Positions 1-9,708 are shown, counted from the stretch's first letter. The stretch is DNA of 55,817 nt from Candidatus Epulonipiscium sp. (GCA_012519955.1 JAAYPH010000083.1:1-55817); one strand, 5' to 3'. The notes: generated from the sequence alone by a model not told the origin. Numbers and translations: made by a program.

Positions 1-36
1 ATGCTGTTTGATGATGAACTGCCAGCTGCAATTTAA
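1..36 (+). CDS. Possible 3' end of a plus-strand gene
   Basis: Frame 1 is open from the window edge to a TAA at 34-36 and would end in an acidic tail, FDDELPAAI. A hairpin lies 11 bases downstream, as expected for a gene convergent with glnS. With only 11 codons visible the frame could be chance, and no function can be given. Confidence 0.25.
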   Translation: MLFDDELPAAI

Positions 37-46
37 GGCATAGCAA

Positions 47-74
47 AAGGCGGACAGCCGAAACTGTCCGCCTT
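47..74 (-). terminator. Hairpin terminator after glnS
   Basis: An 11-bp perfect stem (AAGGCGGACAG with its complement) has a 6-nt loop. Read on the minus strand it is followed by TTTT, as in a rho-independent terminator, about 80 nt past the glnS stop. A weaker imperfect stem at 91-123 lies between them. Confidence 0.6.
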
Positions 75-154
75 ATACCCCGCATTTTTAGGCGGTTCAC
101 AAAGTATCCTTATGAACACCCGCCAAAGGGAAACTGTTTTTTTTCGCAAATCTA

Positions 155-1795
155 CTACTTCCAGGAACTTCTTAAAGACACGATACGGTTGATTACTAAA
201 TTCTCTTCTGTAGTATTTTTTGTATCAATGCAGAAATAACCGTGTCTTAAAAACTGGAATTTATCTCCCGGTTTTGCCTCTGCTATAGAAGGTTCAATAA
301 TACAGTTCTTTAAAATCTTAAGAGAATCGGGATTTAGTTTTGGCTCTCCCCCGGCTTCATCTACTATATATAAATAATCATACAATCTTACCTCAGCGTT
401 AATGCCATGATCCGCTGAAACCCAATGCAAGGTTCCTTTTACTTTTCTTCCTTCAAAGCCGCTTCCGCTTTTTGTTGCTGGGTCATAGGTGCAGCGAAGT
501 TCTATAATTTCTCCTGTCTTTTCATCTTTAATAACTTCTTCACATTTAATGAAATAGGCATTTTTAAGTCTTACTTCTTTTCCTGGAGACAGACGGAAGA
601 ATTTTTTAGGAGGATCTTCCATGAAATCGTCCCGCTCAATATAAATCACTCGGGAGAAAGGTACTTGTCTCGTACCCATTTCAGGATTTTCAGGGTTATT
701 TTCTACCTCAAGCATTTCAATTTGTCCCTCAGGATAATTGGTAATGACTACTTTAAGAGGATCTAATACCGCCATGATTCTTGGTTCTTTTAGTTTTAAA
801 TCCTCACGAATGCAGTGTTCTAAGAGTGCAATATCAACAGTACCTTTGCTTTTTGCAACACCGGTTCTAAGGCAAAAATCTTTTAGGGCTTCAGGGGTAT
901 ATCCTCTTCTTCTTAATCCCGATATAGTGGGCATTCTTGGGTCATCCCAACCGTCAACAAATTTTTCTTCGACTAATTGGCGAAGCTTTCTCTTGCTTGT
1001 CACCATATTGGTTACTTCCAGTCTTGCAAATTCGATTTGTTTAGGAGGATTTTTAAAGCCTAGCTTCTCTAAAACCCAATTGTATAAAGGTCTGTGGTCT
1101 TCAAATTCTAATGTACAGATGGAATGAGTAATCCCTTCAATCGCATCGGATATTGGGTGGGCATAGTCATACATAGGATAAATGCACCATTTATCTCCGG
1201 TTGTGTGATGAGAGGTATGGGCAATACGATAAATAACCGGGTCTCTCATATTAAGGTTTGGAGAGCTCATATCTATTTTAGCACGAAGAACCCTTGAACC
1301 GTCAGGGAACTCTCCGTTTTTCATTCGGATAAACAGGTCTAAATTTTCTTCTACAGAACGATTTCTATAAGGACTGTCTTTTCCGGGCTCTGTTAAAGTT
1401 CCTCTATATTCTCTGATTTCATCGGCACTTAAATCATCCACATAGGCATCTCCCTGCTTGATCAGCTGAATCGCATACTCATAAAGCTGATCAAAATAGG
1501 AAGAAGCATAGTAAAGTCTGTCTTCCCAATCAAAGCCTAACCATCTTACGTCTTCTTTAATGGATTCTACATATTCGATATCTTCTTTTGTTGGGTTCGT
1601 ATCGTCAAATCTTAAATTACAAAGTCCGTTGTATTTTTGGGCAGTGCTAAAATCGAGCCAAATAGCTTTTGCATGGCCTATATGTAAATACCCATTTGGT
1701 TCTGGGGGAAAACGAGTATGTACCTTATCGTACACTCCTTCTTCTAAATCTTTTTCAATAATATCATGAATAAAATTCGTAAATTCCGACTCCAT
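155..1795 (-). CDS. glnS: Glutaminyl-tRNA synthetase
   Basis: Charges tRNA-Gln with glutamine in the cytoplasm (class I synthetase). The 546 residues fit the bacterial family. The HIGH signature is at residues 38-41 inside [12 protein letters not shown], and the KMSKS-like loop reads VTSKRK at 265-270; the C-terminal half is the anticodon-binding beta-barrel region. The [15 protein letters not shown] context and the SKRKL form point to GlnRS rather than GluRS. The ATG at 1795 has a strong AGGAGGA site at about 1805-1812. It appears to be a single-gene unit ending at a hairpin terminator. Many Firmicutes lack GlnRS and make Gln-tRNA through GatCAB, so its presence is informative; whether gatCAB is also present cannot be seen here. 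Confidence 0.96.
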   Translation of the reverse strand: MESEFTNFIHDIIEKDLEEGVYDKVHTRFPPEPNGYLHIGHAKAIWLDFSTAQKYNGLCNLRFDDTNPTKEDIEYVESIKEDVRWLGFDWEDRLYYASSYFDQLYEYAIQLIKQGDAYVDDLSADEIREYRGTLTEPGKDSPYRNRSVEENLDLFIRMKNGEFPDGSRVLRAKIDMSSPNLNMRDPVIYRIAHTSHHTTGDKWCIYPMYDYAHPISDAIEGITHSICTLEFEDHRPLYNWVLEKLGFKNPPKQIEFARLEVTNMVTSKRKLRQLVEEKFVDGWDDPRMPTISGLRRRGYTPEALKDFCLRTGVAKSKGTVDIALLEHCIREDLKLKEPRIMAVLDPLKVVITNYPEGQIEMLEVENNPENPEMGTRQVPFSRVIYIERDDFMEDPPKKFFRLSPGKEVRLKNAYFIKCEEVIKDEKTGEIIELRCTYDPATKSGSGFEGRKVKGTLHWVSADHGINAEVRLYDYLYIVDEAGGEPKLNPDSLKILKNCIIEPSIAEAKPGDKFQFLRHGYFCIDTKNTTEENLVINRIVSLRSSWK

Positions 1796-1956
1796 GAATA
1801 ACTGTCCTCCTTGTAATTCAATACGTCTATTTTAATATTATAATATATTTTATCGTATTCCATCGTAACATAAATTATATGCAGTTTCAACGTACTTATT
1901 ATTTATTATACCGCATAATAATATACTTAATCACCCATACTGCATAAGAAACAAGA

Positions 1957-2002
1957 AATACTTCCAGACAGAGTATCTATTACGCTCTGCACTGGAAGTA
2001 TT
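1957..2002 (-). terminator. Terminator after the iron-sulfur protein gene
   Basis: A long hairpin has an outer 11-bp stem (AATACTTCCAG with CTGGAAGTATT) and an inner CAGAG/CTCTG stem. On the minus strand it is followed by a T-rich stretch. It lies 22 nt beyond the stop codon at 2024. Confidence 0.7.
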
Positions 2003-2023
2003 CAATCGTAAAACGGTCTTTTA

Positions 2024-2764
2024 TTATTCTCTTATTTCACCGGTTGTGGTGATGATGACTTCTCTATAGTTTACAATGGTTTGTGACTGAAGCATTGCTT
2101 TCTTTACAGCAGCCACTATTCCACCGCAGCAAGGCACTTCCATTCTTACTACCGTAATGCTCTTTGGATTGTGCTTGCTGAAAATTTCCGTAAGCTTTTG
2201 TACATAGTAGTCATTGTCGTCCAATTTAGGACAGCCGATCATGGTTATATGGTCTTTAATAAAGTCTTGATGAAAATTAGCATAGGCATAAGCTGTACAA
2301 TCTGCTGCAATCAGCAAATGAGGATTGTCTAAATAAGCTGCATCCGGGTTGATTAACTTTAATTGTACCGGCCACTGCATTAATTCAGATTGAAGTTTAA
2401 CATTAACTTCGTCTTTAGGTTCAACCTTTTTGGCAGCTGCAGGCTGCTTTCTTTCAATGGCCTTTGCCATTGTTCCAGGACAGCCACAAGGCATGGGGCT
2501 GGAGGCAGAAGCAGCTTTTGCTTTTCTTTCAGCCATTTTTTGTTTAACCAATTCTTCATTATAGGGTTGACTTTCTCTCTCAATAATTGTAATCGCATTG
2601 GTAGGGCATTGAGGCAAGCAATCTCCGAAACCGTCACAGTATTCATCAGAAATGAGCTTTGCTTTACCGTCAATTAATTCAATAGCTCCTTCATGGCAGG
2701 CGTCTACACATAATCCACAGCCATTACACTTTTCTTCATCTATGGTTATAATCTTTCTTATCAT
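2024..2764 (-). CDS. 4Fe-4S ferredoxin-domain protein, role unknown
   Basis: A 246-residue cytoplasmic iron-sulfur protein. The first cluster motif is complete: C13-x2-C16-x2-C19-x3-C23. The second has only C43, C49 and C53, with a glycine where the second cysteine would be. A lysine/alanine-rich linker follows, then a CGCPG motif at about 93-97. A C-terminal domain of about 130 residues carries further cysteines (a DCTAYAY stretch, GCPKLDD and PCCGG). Similar stand-alone proteins occur in many anaerobes, and an electron-transfer or metal-cluster role is inferred only. A GGAGG site supports the ATG at 2764. It is divergent from azlC. Confidence 0.8.
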   Translation of the reverse strand: MIRKIITIDEEKCNGCGLCVDACHEGAIELIDGKAKLISDEYCDGFGDCLPQCPTNAITIIERESQPYNEELVKQKMAERKAKAASASSPMPCGCPGTMAKAIERKQPAAAKKVEPKDEVNVKLQSELMQWPVQLKLINPDAAYLDNPHLLIAADCTAYAYANFHQDFIKDHITMIGCPKLDDNDYYVQKLTEIFSKHNPKSITVVRMEVPCCGGIVAAVKKAMLQSQTIVNYREVIITTTGEIRE

Positions 2765-2863
2765 GATACATCCTCCTATTTTAAGACCTTTATTAATTTC
2801 ATTATATCATCTCTTTAGAAAAAGTCTGTGATAAATGTTACACTTTTTCGGATGAATGAATCA

Positions 2864-2891
2864 TTGACTATTTGGTTTTATGAGCTATAAT
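2864..2891 (+). promoter_or_regulatory. Sigma-A promoter for azlCD
   Basis: TTGACT at 2864-2869 and a perfect TATAAT at 2886-2891 are separated by 16 bp, 35 nt before the azlC ATG. Confidence 0.75.
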
Positions 2892-2926
2892 AAATCATTA
2901 GAAACTTAAAGAAATGAGGGAAAGAA

Positions 2927-3679
2927 ATGGATTCAGCAGAGCAATTCTGTCAAATTGATCAATCTTTAAAATATAACGTTAACCATTTTAATGATTTTTC
3001 CCGCGGATTCAAACTGGGTATTCCTATTGCCCTTGGATATTTTCCTGTTTCTTTTACCTTCGGGTTAATGGCGGTTAACGGAGGAATTCCCGTATGGCTC
3101 GCTATTTTTATTTCTTTTTCAAATCTTACATCCGCCGGACAATTTGCAGGAACTTCTCTAATTATTGTGAACGCTTCTTTATTTGAAATTGGTTTAACGA
3201 CCTTCATAATAAATATTAGATATATGTTAATGTCTTTATCCTTATCTCAAAAAATTGTCCCTAAAATGTCTTTCTTACAAAGATGTACGATAGCTTTTGG
3301 CATTACAGATGAAACCTTTGCCGTAGCATCTCTTGAAGAAAAAGAGATTACCTTTTCATTTATGTCTGGGCTTATTGTGGGACCATTTTTAGGATGGGTT
3401 TTAGGTACTGCTGTCGGTGCAGTCGCCTGTTCTATTCTTCCCGAACAAGTTCAAAGTGCCATGGGAATAGCACTGTATGCCATGTTTATAGCTTTGGTGG
3501 TTCCCTCTGCTAAAAAATCAAAGGCTGCTCTTATGGTTGTACTATCCGGTATCTTGATCAGTTCACTGCTTAAATGGCTCCCATACATCAATCAAATATC
3601 CGATGGATTTAGAATTATTGCTGCGACAATCGCTGCTTCTACTGTTGGAGCGATATTCTTTCCAAAAGAGGAGGATTAG
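2927..3679 (+). CDS. azlC: AzlC-type branched-chain amino acid exporter, large subunit
   Basis: A 250-residue membrane protein with multiple hydrophobic segments and the family's N-terminal pattern (GFKLGIPIALGYFPVSFTFG), typical of AzlC/YgaZ. With AzlD it forms an exporter of branched-chain amino acids in the cytoplasmic membrane. The start at 2927 follows a GAGGGAAAG site and lies downstream of a good sigma-A promoter. Its TAG stop is 2 nt before azlD, so the two are co-transcribed and probably translationally coupled. The substrate is inferred from the family. Confidence 0.92.
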   Translation: MDSAEQFCQIDQSLKYNVNHFNDFSRGFKLGIPIALGYFPVSFTFGLMAVNGGIPVWLAIFISFSNLTSAGQFAGTSLIIVNASLFEIGLTTFIINIRYMLMSLSLSQKIVPKMSFLQRCTIAFGITDETFAVASLEEKEITFSFMSGLIVGPFLGWVLGTAVGAVACSILPEQVQSAMGIALYAMFIALVVPSAKKSKAALMVVLSGILISSLLKWLPYINQISDGFRIIAATIAASTVGAIFFPKEED

Positions 3680-3681
3680 TC

Positions 3682-3993
3682 ATGAGTTATGCTTTTACCG
3701 CCGTAATACTTATGGCCATTGTAACCTATATACCCAGAGTCTTGCCCATTGCTGTTTTTAAAAGAAAATTACAGTCAAGATTTATTCGCTCCTTTTTATT
3801 TTATGTACCCTTTGCTGTATTAGGGGCTATGACTTTTCCGGACATTCTTTATTCCACCAGTCACATATATTCAGCGATTGCCGGCTTAACCATTGCACTT
3901 ATTTTGGCTTATTTTGAAAAAGGACTGATGACCGTCGCCATAAGTTCAATCTTATTAGTGTATTTATGGGAACTTTTTATTCTGGCTGTATAA
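3682..3993 (+). CDS. azlD: AzlD-type branched-chain amino acid exporter, small subunit
   Basis: A 103-residue protein with three to four hydrophobic helices and the family signature TYIPRVLPIAVF near the N-terminus. It is the usual small partner of AzlC. A GAGGAGG site in the end of azlC supports the ATG at 3682. A bidirectional terminator follows the pair. Confidence 0.9.
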   Translation: MSYAFTAVILMAIVTYIPRVLPIAVFKRKLQSRFIRSFLFYVPFAVLGAMTFPDILYSTSHIYSAIAGLTIALILAYFEKGLMTVAISSILLVYLWELFILAV

Positions 3994-4047
3994 TTATTTT
4001 TTTATTTGGCAATACTATATTTACCTCCCTATTTATATATAATACAT

Positions 4048-4087
4048 AAAAAACAAGCCGGTTCCCTCCTAAACCGACTTGTTTTTT
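4048..4087. terminator. Bidirectional terminator between azlD and an MCP gene
   Basis: The stem pairs an A-rich left arm ending ACAAG-C-CGGTT with AACCG-A-CTTGT followed by six T. Runs of A on the left and T on the right allow termination on both strands, which fits the convergent genes. Confidence 0.8.
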
Positions 4088-4106
4088 ATAGAACGAATTC
4101 TCAATA

Positions 4107-5831
4107 CTAATATTTAAAAGAAGAAATACTTTGACTCATTTCTTCTGCTAATTTTGACAGTGCATGACTGGCATTGGCAACTTCTTCTATGGAAGCGGCT
4201 TGTTCTTCCATCGGTCTTGTTATTTGTTCTGCAGCTGCCGCATTTTCCTGAGACACAGCATTTAATTTTTCAATAACTTCAATCATGCTGTCTTTTCTTT
4301 GTGCCATCTTATTAGACAGCCGATGTAATGCTTCGGTGATACTCTTCATGTTTCCAATAGCTTCTGCAATCCCTTCAAATTTATTCTGGGTCATTTCAAC
4401 GCTGTGGGATTGATTAGATACAATTCTACTGGTAGTTTCCATTCTGTTCACAGCTTGTTCCGTTCGATCAATTAATCCTTTAATAATTTTTGCAATTTCC
4501 TCTGCAAACTGATCTGACTGTTCTGCCAATTTTCTTATTTCTTCTGCTACAACCGCAAAGCCTTTTCCCATCTCTCCTGCTCGAGCTGCTTCGATGGCTG
4601 CATTTAATGCAAGCAAATTGGTTTGATCGGCAATACTTTTGATCATTTGACTGGCATTTTCTATCTTTTCGGCATCTTCATTGGTATTAATAATTAAATT
4701 ATAAATATCTTGTACAGCCTCATTGGTTTCTTTATTATGTTCTACTAATTCTTTAACAATTTTTACGCCCTCATTCTTTAAAGCATTCACTTCTTCTGCA
4801 GTTGCATTTAATTTTTTCATTTCTTCCCATTCTTTTGCAATGATGCGTCCTATTTTTTCAACTTGAATTTCTCCCTGCTCAACTTCCTTTGCCTGTTCCG
4901 TTACTTCATTTGCAATTTCTTCTATGGACTTAGAAATTTCTTCTGCAGACGTAGAGGCTTGTGCACTGATCGCTGATAATTCCTCTGAAGAACCTGCCAA
5001 CTGCTGAGAAATATTGTCCACATTGGTTATAAAATTTCTTAAACTTTCAATAACCATTTGAAATGCCTTGGACAAGGTTCCTATCTCGTCTTTTCTCGCT
5101 AATAAATCCTGGGGTATATCATCCTGGACATTTAAATCAGATACTTTTTGAGCATATTTTGCAATAGAAGTAATGGGGTTGGTAATTTTATTGGCAATGA
5201 CTATGGTTACAAGTATTACTGCTGCAATCCCGATAATAGTCATAATAAAGAAAACATAACCCAAACTCGCTAAATCTGTCCGTATTATTTCTGCCACATG
5301 ATCCATAGAAATTCCAACAAATAAAATTCCTATGTCTGCTCCCTGCTGATCTAAAATAGGTTCGTATATCGTTAAATAAGGTCTTCCTAATATATCTGCT
5401 TCTCCCGTATAAGTCTTACCATCTTTTACTGCAGCATACGCCTGTCCATTTTTGTCCAGTAAGATACCTACCGCTCTTTGTCCGTTCTCATCTAATACAT
5501 TGGTTACTACCCTATAGTAGTCTTCTCCGTTTTTAGCAAAAATCGTAGCAACATCTCCCAGGTCCTCTAAAATACTGTCTACCATTTGAAAATTCCCATC
5601 TATTTCCTTCCCTGATGCATCATATAGTTTCCCATCTTTAAGGGATAATTCACCAAAATGATTTTTTAGGCTTAGCCTTGCTGCATATAAATCACTTTTA
5701 AGTTTTGCATCTAATACAACCTGTTTTATAGCTTGTGCCGCCTGATCGTATCCAAATAAGCTAATCAGAATACTTACAACAATAAATAAGGAACCAAAAT
5801 AAATCGTTAACTTCCCTCTTGTACTCTTCAT
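4107..5831 (-). CDS. Methyl-accepting chemotaxis protein, single-Cache type
   Basis: A 574-residue transmembrane receptor. TM1 is at about 8-28. An extracytoplasmic domain follows at about 29-190, with Cache-like features such as [17 protein letters not shown] and [10 protein letters not shown]2 is at about 190-212, HAMP at about 213-268, and then the long signalling coiled coil. The signalling tip is the conserved run from [19 protein letters not shown] to [18 protein letters not shown]. Cache domains bind small extracellular ligands; the ligand here is unknown. It ends the cheR/cheB locus but is separated from the GHL10 gene by 123 nt with a dyad, so it may have its own promoter. A G-rich site precedes the ATG at 5831. 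No C-terminal CheR-binding pentapeptide is seen. Confidence 0.93.
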   Translation of the reverse strand: MKSTRGKLTIYFGSLFIVVSILISLFGYDQAAQAIKQVVLDAKLKSDLYAARLSLKNHFGELSLKDGKLYDASGKEIDGNFQMVDSILEDLGDVATIFAKNGEDYYRVVTNVLDENGQRAVGILLDKNGQAYAAVKDGKTYTGEADILGRPYLTIYEPILDQQGADIGILFVGISMDHVAEIIRTDLASLGYVFFIMTIIGIAAVILVTIVIANKITNPITSIAKYAQKVSDLNVQDDIPQDLLARKDEIGTLSKAFQMVIESLRNFITNVDNISQQLAGSSEELSAISAQASTSAEEISKSIEEIANEVTEQAKEVEQGEIQVEKIGRIIAKEWEEMKKLNATAEEVNALKNEGVKIVKELVEHNKETNEAVQDIYNLIINTNEDAEKIENASQMIKSIADQTNLLALNAAIEAARAGEMGKGFAVVAEEIRKLAEQSDQFAEEIAKIIKGLIDRTEQAVNRMETTSRIVSNQSHSVEMTQNKFEGIAEAIGNMKSITEALHRLSNKMAQRKDSMIEVIEKLNAVSQENAAAAEQITRPMEEQAASIEEVANASHALSKLAEEMSQSISSFKY

Positions 5832-5881
5832 AATATAGTCCCCCTCAAAATAGTCTATACATACACCTTATATTATGTCGA

Positions 5882-5909
5882 CAACTTTGTCAACAAATAA
5901 ACAAAGTTG
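5882..5909. promoter_or_regulatory. Inverted repeat upstream of the Cache MCP
   Basis: CAACTTTG and CAAAGTTG are perfect 8-bp arms with a 12-nt spacer. A TTGACA lies at the repeat on the minus strand, but a well-spaced -10 is not obvious. It could be an operator; the regulator is unknown. Confidence 0.35.
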
Positions 5910-5954
5910 GCATTTCTATAGATTTATTATCGAAAATAAAAGAATTTTATAAAC

Positions 5955-7793
5955 TTAATATCTAATAGAATGGATTTCACTATCAATCTGAGATTTTAAG
6001 TACGCTGGAGGATTCCACAATGAATCATATCTAAACAGTACAAAGCCTCCATAATGGCTATGTTTTCTGCCGTCTGCAATCATCCTTTGAAGCATATTTG
6101 TCGTACCAATCCACTCTGTTTTACCGTTTCCTGCCCAAGTATCTTCATTGCCTAACTTATAAGCTGCAAGCCCTATGTATAAATCAATCGCTTCATTTTT
6201 AATTAAACTATTCCACTGTTCAAGAAGCTTAGCATAGGGTTGTGTAGAATGATTGTATCCAAAGTAAATTTGAGGACAAATGTAGTCGATATATCCCGAA
6301 CTGCTGAGCCATTTTTCTACGTCTATATACTGCTCGTTATAGTTTTTGTCTATAATTCCTTGGGGACTTATGCCAAAACGTATAGAAGAATCATAGGATT
6401 TAATCGAGCTGTATACATTTTTAATCAGTTGGTTCACATTTTCTCTTCTCCAGTCTCCCTGGCTTAAAACTCCCCCTTCTTCAATATATTTTTGATAGTC
6501 TATTTTATCAAATTCTAAACTGGTTGTAGGATAAAAGTAATCGTCAAAGTGAATACCGTCCACATCGTAGTTTTTCACGATCTCCATAACGCCTTTTGTA
6601 ATGAGTTCTCGGACATCTTTGCTTGCTGGATTGTAATAAATGCCACTATTTAATTCAATGACTCTATTGCTTCCATCCATGAGCCATGTTAGTGCCTGGT
6701 TTTGTTCACTTAAAGGCTTTTTGGAACCTGCTCTTATGCGATAAGGATTAATCCACGCTTCAAATTTAAGACCTTTATTATGGGCTTCCTCAAGCATAAT
6801 TTCCAAAGGATCAAAGCCAGGGCTTGTCCCTTCTGTTCCCGTTATAATATAGGACCATGGAAAATAATTTGAAGGATAGAATGCATCCCCAAAAGGTCTT
6901 ACTTGTACAATGACTGTATTTAAACGAGCATCCGCTATATTTTTAAATATACTTTGAATGGAAGCTCTAAATTCTTCTTTGCTTTTATTGGGTAAAACCC
7001 TCTGTAAATCTAAATAAGAAATCCAAACAGCTCTTGTCTCATCATCCTTTGATATTGGCTTTTCTATGTCATAATCTTTAAAATAACCTTCAGAAACTAA
7101 AAAGGCCCCCAGGGAATCATCTCTCCTGCAAGCTTTTTCAACATCGCTGCTGGAAATGACATTGTCCTCTATCAAAGAAACAACTAAGCTTTTGCCTTGA
7201 TTTTTTACTTCTTCAAAAAGGCAATTATAAGATAACAGGGCCATATAATCTCTAATAATGCCCCCATTGCCCATGGATTTTAAAGTATATAGCTCCATAT
7301 AATCCAGCATACCGATCTCAAAAGCAAACTCCAGTGCTGTATTGTAATCAAAATCTCCTTCATCATCCCTATATCCTAAAGCTCTTAGGAGCATTGTAGT
7401 ATACTGGGTGGGCGTTATTTCATTTTTCGAGCCGTATAAGGTACTGCTCATCCCTTTAGTTAAGCCTTTTTGGTACAAATAAGCTATATGAGGACTTGCC
7501 CACTGGGGTACATCTGCAAAGGGATGGAAATTCCTGTCCGCTTCCTCAAGGGCAATACCTTCTGCTCCTAATAGCCTTACCAGCATTACCCCTGCTTCAA
7601 CACGATTGGACTTTCTATTTAATTCGAAGCCCTTCTCCGTTCCCTGAAAAAGCCCCAACTCCTTTAAAGTTTGGGCATGATTGATATAATTTCCGCTTTC
7701 AGCCCCATAGGTTAAAGGAATGCTTGAGCAGGTTATAGATAAAATTAAAGTTAACATTAAGACATTCTTTAAATACCGATAGATATTATACAT
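5955..7793 (-). CDS. Secreted GHL10-family protein with SLH-like N-terminal repeats
   Basis: A 612-residue exported protein. A signal peptide covers about residues 1-31 (positive start, LMLTLILSITCSSIPLTYGAE). Residues about 36-170 resemble S-layer-homology repeats (LKELGLFQG, NRVEAGVMLVRLLG, ITPTQYTTMLLRALGY), which would tie it to the cell wall. Residues about 255-560 are the glycosyl-hydrolase-like GHL10 (DUF187) TIM-barrel domain, starting ETRAVWISYLDLQR and containing VDGIHFDDYFYP with the likely acidic catalytic residues. Polysaccharide or peptidoglycan cleavage at the surface is inferred. A GAGGAG site supports the ATG at 7793. It lies 55 nt after cheB on the same strand, an unexpected partner for chemotaxis genes. 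Confidence 0.88.
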   Translation of the reverse strand: MYNIYRYLKNVLMLTLILSITCSSIPLTYGAESGNYINHAQTLKELGLFQGTEKGFELNRKSNRVEAGVMLVRLLGAEGIALEEADRNFHPFADVPQWASPHIAYLYQKGLTKGMSSTLYGSKNEITPTQYTTMLLRALGYRDDEGDFDYNTALEFAFEIGMLDYMELYTLKSMGNGGIIRDYMALLSYNCLFEEVKNQGKSLVVSLIEDNVISSSDVEKACRRDDSLGAFLVSEGYFKDYDIEKPISKDDETRAVWISYLDLQRVLPNKSKEEFRASIQSIFKNIADARLNTVIVQVRPFGDAFYPSNYFPWSYIITGTEGTSPGFDPLEIMLEEAHNKGLKFEAWINPYRIRAGSKKPLSEQNQALTWLMDGSNRVIELNSGIYYNPASKDVRELITKGVMEIVKNYDVDGIHFDDYFYPTTSLEFDKIDYQKYIEEGGVLSQGDWRRENVNQLIKNVYSSIKSYDSSIRFGISPQGIIDKNYNEQYIDVEKWLSSSGYIDYICPQIYFGYNHSTQPYAKLLEQWNSLIKNEAIDLYIGLAAYKLGNEDTWAGNGKTEWIGTTNMLQRMIADGRKHSHYGGFVLFRYDSLWNPPAYLKSQIDSEIHSIRY

Positions 7794-7848
7794 TTATTCA
7801 TTCTCCTCAATAAAATTCAGCTCTGACTTCTCCTTATGCGTCTCATAT

Positions 7849-8883
7849 TTATTGGGCAGCTAATTTGCAAATAGCATCTGCCATATGATTTAATGGAAGT
7901 TGTTTTTGAACTGCTCCTATATTAAATGCCACTCTAGGCATACCATAAACCACACAGGATTTTTCATCCTGTCCGAAAGTAATGCTGCCTTTTTTGTTCA
8001 TAGCAAGAAGTCCCTTTGCCCCATCGTATCCCATGCCTGTCAGAATAATTCCCATTGCCTGATCCCCTAAATGGTCGGCAACAGAATGAAACAGTACATC
8101 TACAGAGGGACAATGACCATTGACCTTCTCACCTTTGAAACACTCAATAATGAATTGAGTTCCTAATTTCTTTACCTTCATATGAAAAGCTCCCGGAGCA
8201 ATGAATACTTTCCCCGGCAGCACAACATCCCCAGTTTCAGCCTCTTTAACGTCTAACAGACAGGAATTATTTAATCTGTCTGCGTACATTTTAGTAAAGC
8301 CCGGAGGCATATGCTGTACGATGACTATTCCAGGCATTGTTGGAGGAAGCTTAGTTAAAATATTGTATAAAGCTTCGGTTCCTCCCGTAGAAGCACCGAT
8401 CGCAATCATCTTGATATCTCGCTTTTGTTGCGAGAAAGGTGTCATCACAATGCCGTTTTCCCGGCCAGTCTTTTTATTGAATATCTTGGCAGTGGATGCA
8501 ATTTTTATTTTTAAAATCAATTCCTTAATAAACTGTTCTCTTGCCTTTAGATCTCCCGGCTGCGGTTTTGACACAAAATCTACTGCCCCGGCATTTAGAG
8601 CATTAAACACATTTTCACTTAAAGAACTTACAACTACTGTGGGAAGGGGATACTGCGGCATAAGCTTTTTTAAAAAATCTATGCCATTCATCTTTGGCAT
8701 TTCCACATCCAATGTCATGACATGAGGTTGGTACTGCAAAATTTTATCTCTTGCATCATAGGGATCAGACGCTGTAGCAACGACTTCTATCCCTTTATCC
8801 TCGGAAAGACTTCTTGCAAGCATTTGTCTAAACACGATAGAATCATCCACAATGAGTACCTTTAGTTTTTTTTGAGTCATCAA
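7849..8883 (-). CDS. cheB: CheB protein-glutamate methylesterase
   Basis: Removes methyl groups from (and deamidates) MCP glutamates during adaptation. The 344 residues comprise a receiver domain (about 6-125; acidic pair D13/D14, phosphoacceptor D59, K106) and a C-terminal esterase domain with the triad S165 (GASTGGTEAL), H191 (VQHMPPGF) and D287 (GMGYDGAKG). It follows cheR by only 6 nt, so the two are co-expressed. All catalytic residues are present and phosphorylation by CheA (encoded near 50 kb) is expected. Confidence 0.96.
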   Translation of the reverse strand: MMTQKKLKVLIVDDSIVFRQMLARSLSEDKGIEVVATASDPYDARDKILQYQPHVMTLDVEMPKMNGIDFLKKLMPQYPLPTVVVSSLSENVFNALNAGAVDFVSKPQPGDLKAREQFIKELILKIKIASTAKIFNKKTGRENGIVMTPFSQQKRDIKMIAIGASTGGTEALYNILTKLPPTMPGIVIVQHMPPGFTKMYADRLNNSCLLDVKEAETGDVVLPGKVFIAPGAFHMKVKKLGTQFIIECFKGEKVNGHCPSVDVLFHSVADHLGDQAMGIILTGMGYDGAKGLLAMNKKGSITFGQDEKSCVVYGMPRVAFNIGAVQKQLPLNHMADAICKLAAQ

Positions 8884-8889
8884 AGTAAT

Positions 8890-9708
8890 CTATTCCTTTC
8901 TATAAAGAGCAGGCATAATATATTTATAGCCTGTTTCACCGCGATTAATGGATTCCGAATGACCAATAAATAAGTATCCTCCCGGCTCGGTAATTTCATA
9001 AAACTTATTGACTAATTGCCTCTTTGTTTCAGAATCAAAGTAGATCATAACATTTCTGCAAAAAATCACGTGAAATTTCTTTTTAAATGGAAAGTCCATA
9101 GTATTTAAATTAAATTTTCTAAAAATCACTTCTTTTTTTATTATGTCCGAAATAATGTATTCTCGATCATTAAGACGATTAAAATAATTCATCAGCCAAT
9201 GTTTAGGGAGTGCAGAAAGACTCTCCCTGGAATATACCCCTTGTTTGGCTTTTTCTAAAACATTCGTGGATATATCCGTTGCCAAAATTTTAGTGTCCCA
9301 AAGACCCTTGCTGGGTCCAAAATAATCTGCCATGATCATTGCCAATGTATAGGGTTCTTCTCCACTGGAACAGCCTGCACTCCATATCCTTAAGTCTCTC
9401 TTCAATGCTTCTGAGGAAGCGAGATAAGGAAGAATCTCTTCTTTAAAATACATAAAATGCTCAGATTCCCTCATAAAAAAAGTATGATTGGTAGTGAGTT
9501 TATTAATTAAAGTCGCTACTGCTTCTCCTGATTGATCTGAGTGAATATAATCAAAGTAGCTGGAAAAGCTATCAAACTGTCCTTGAGACAAAACATTCTG
9601 CAGTCTTCCAATAACAAGGCTCTTTTTTTCTGACTTTAAGTTGATGCCATAATAGCTTTTCATATATTCGGCAAGCCTTTTAAACTCTTTTTCTGTAATA
9701 TTGAACAT
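8890..9708 (-). CDS. cheR: CheR chemoreceptor methyltransferase
   Basis: Transfers methyl from S-adenosylmethionine to MCP glutamates. Three elements identify it: NKLTTNHTFFMRE in the N-terminal domain, the SAM-binding WSAGCSSGEEPYTLAM, and FCRNVMIYF near the end of the fold. I place the start at the ATG at 9708 (272 residues). An in-frame GTG three codons upstream (9717) overlaps the AAGGG site, which instead sits 8 nt before the ATG. It is directly upstream of cheB. Confidence 0.95.
   Translation of the reverse strand: MFNITEKEFKRLAEYMKSYYGINLKSEKKSLVIGRLQNVLSQGQFDSFSSYFDYIHSDQSGEAVATLINKLTTNHTFFMRESEHFMYFKEEILPYLASSEALKRDLRIWSAGCSSGEEPYTLAMIMADYFGPSKGLWDTKILATDISTNVLEKAKQGVYSRESLSALPKHWLMNYFNRLNDREYIISDIIKKEVIFRKFNLNTMDFPFKKKFHVIFCRNVMIYFDSETKRQLVNKFYEITEPGGYLFIGHSESINRGETGYKYIMPALYRKE

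Noticed and set aside
738-1127. Plus-strand open frames antisense to glnS
   Set aside because: Shadows of a clearly coding gene; no ribosome binding site or domain.
1796-2023. T-box leader upstream of glnS
   Set aside because: No T-box core sequence or specifier stem was seen; the gap holds only the terminator of the next gene and AT-rich DNA.
5832-5954. c-di-GMP riboswitch or sigma-28 promoter before the MCP gene
   Set aside because: Looked for the GEMM core and for TAAA...CCGATA boxes; neither is present.
8201-8725. 174-codon plus-strand open frame
   Set aside because: Antisense to cheB, whose catalytic residues are intact; no family features.
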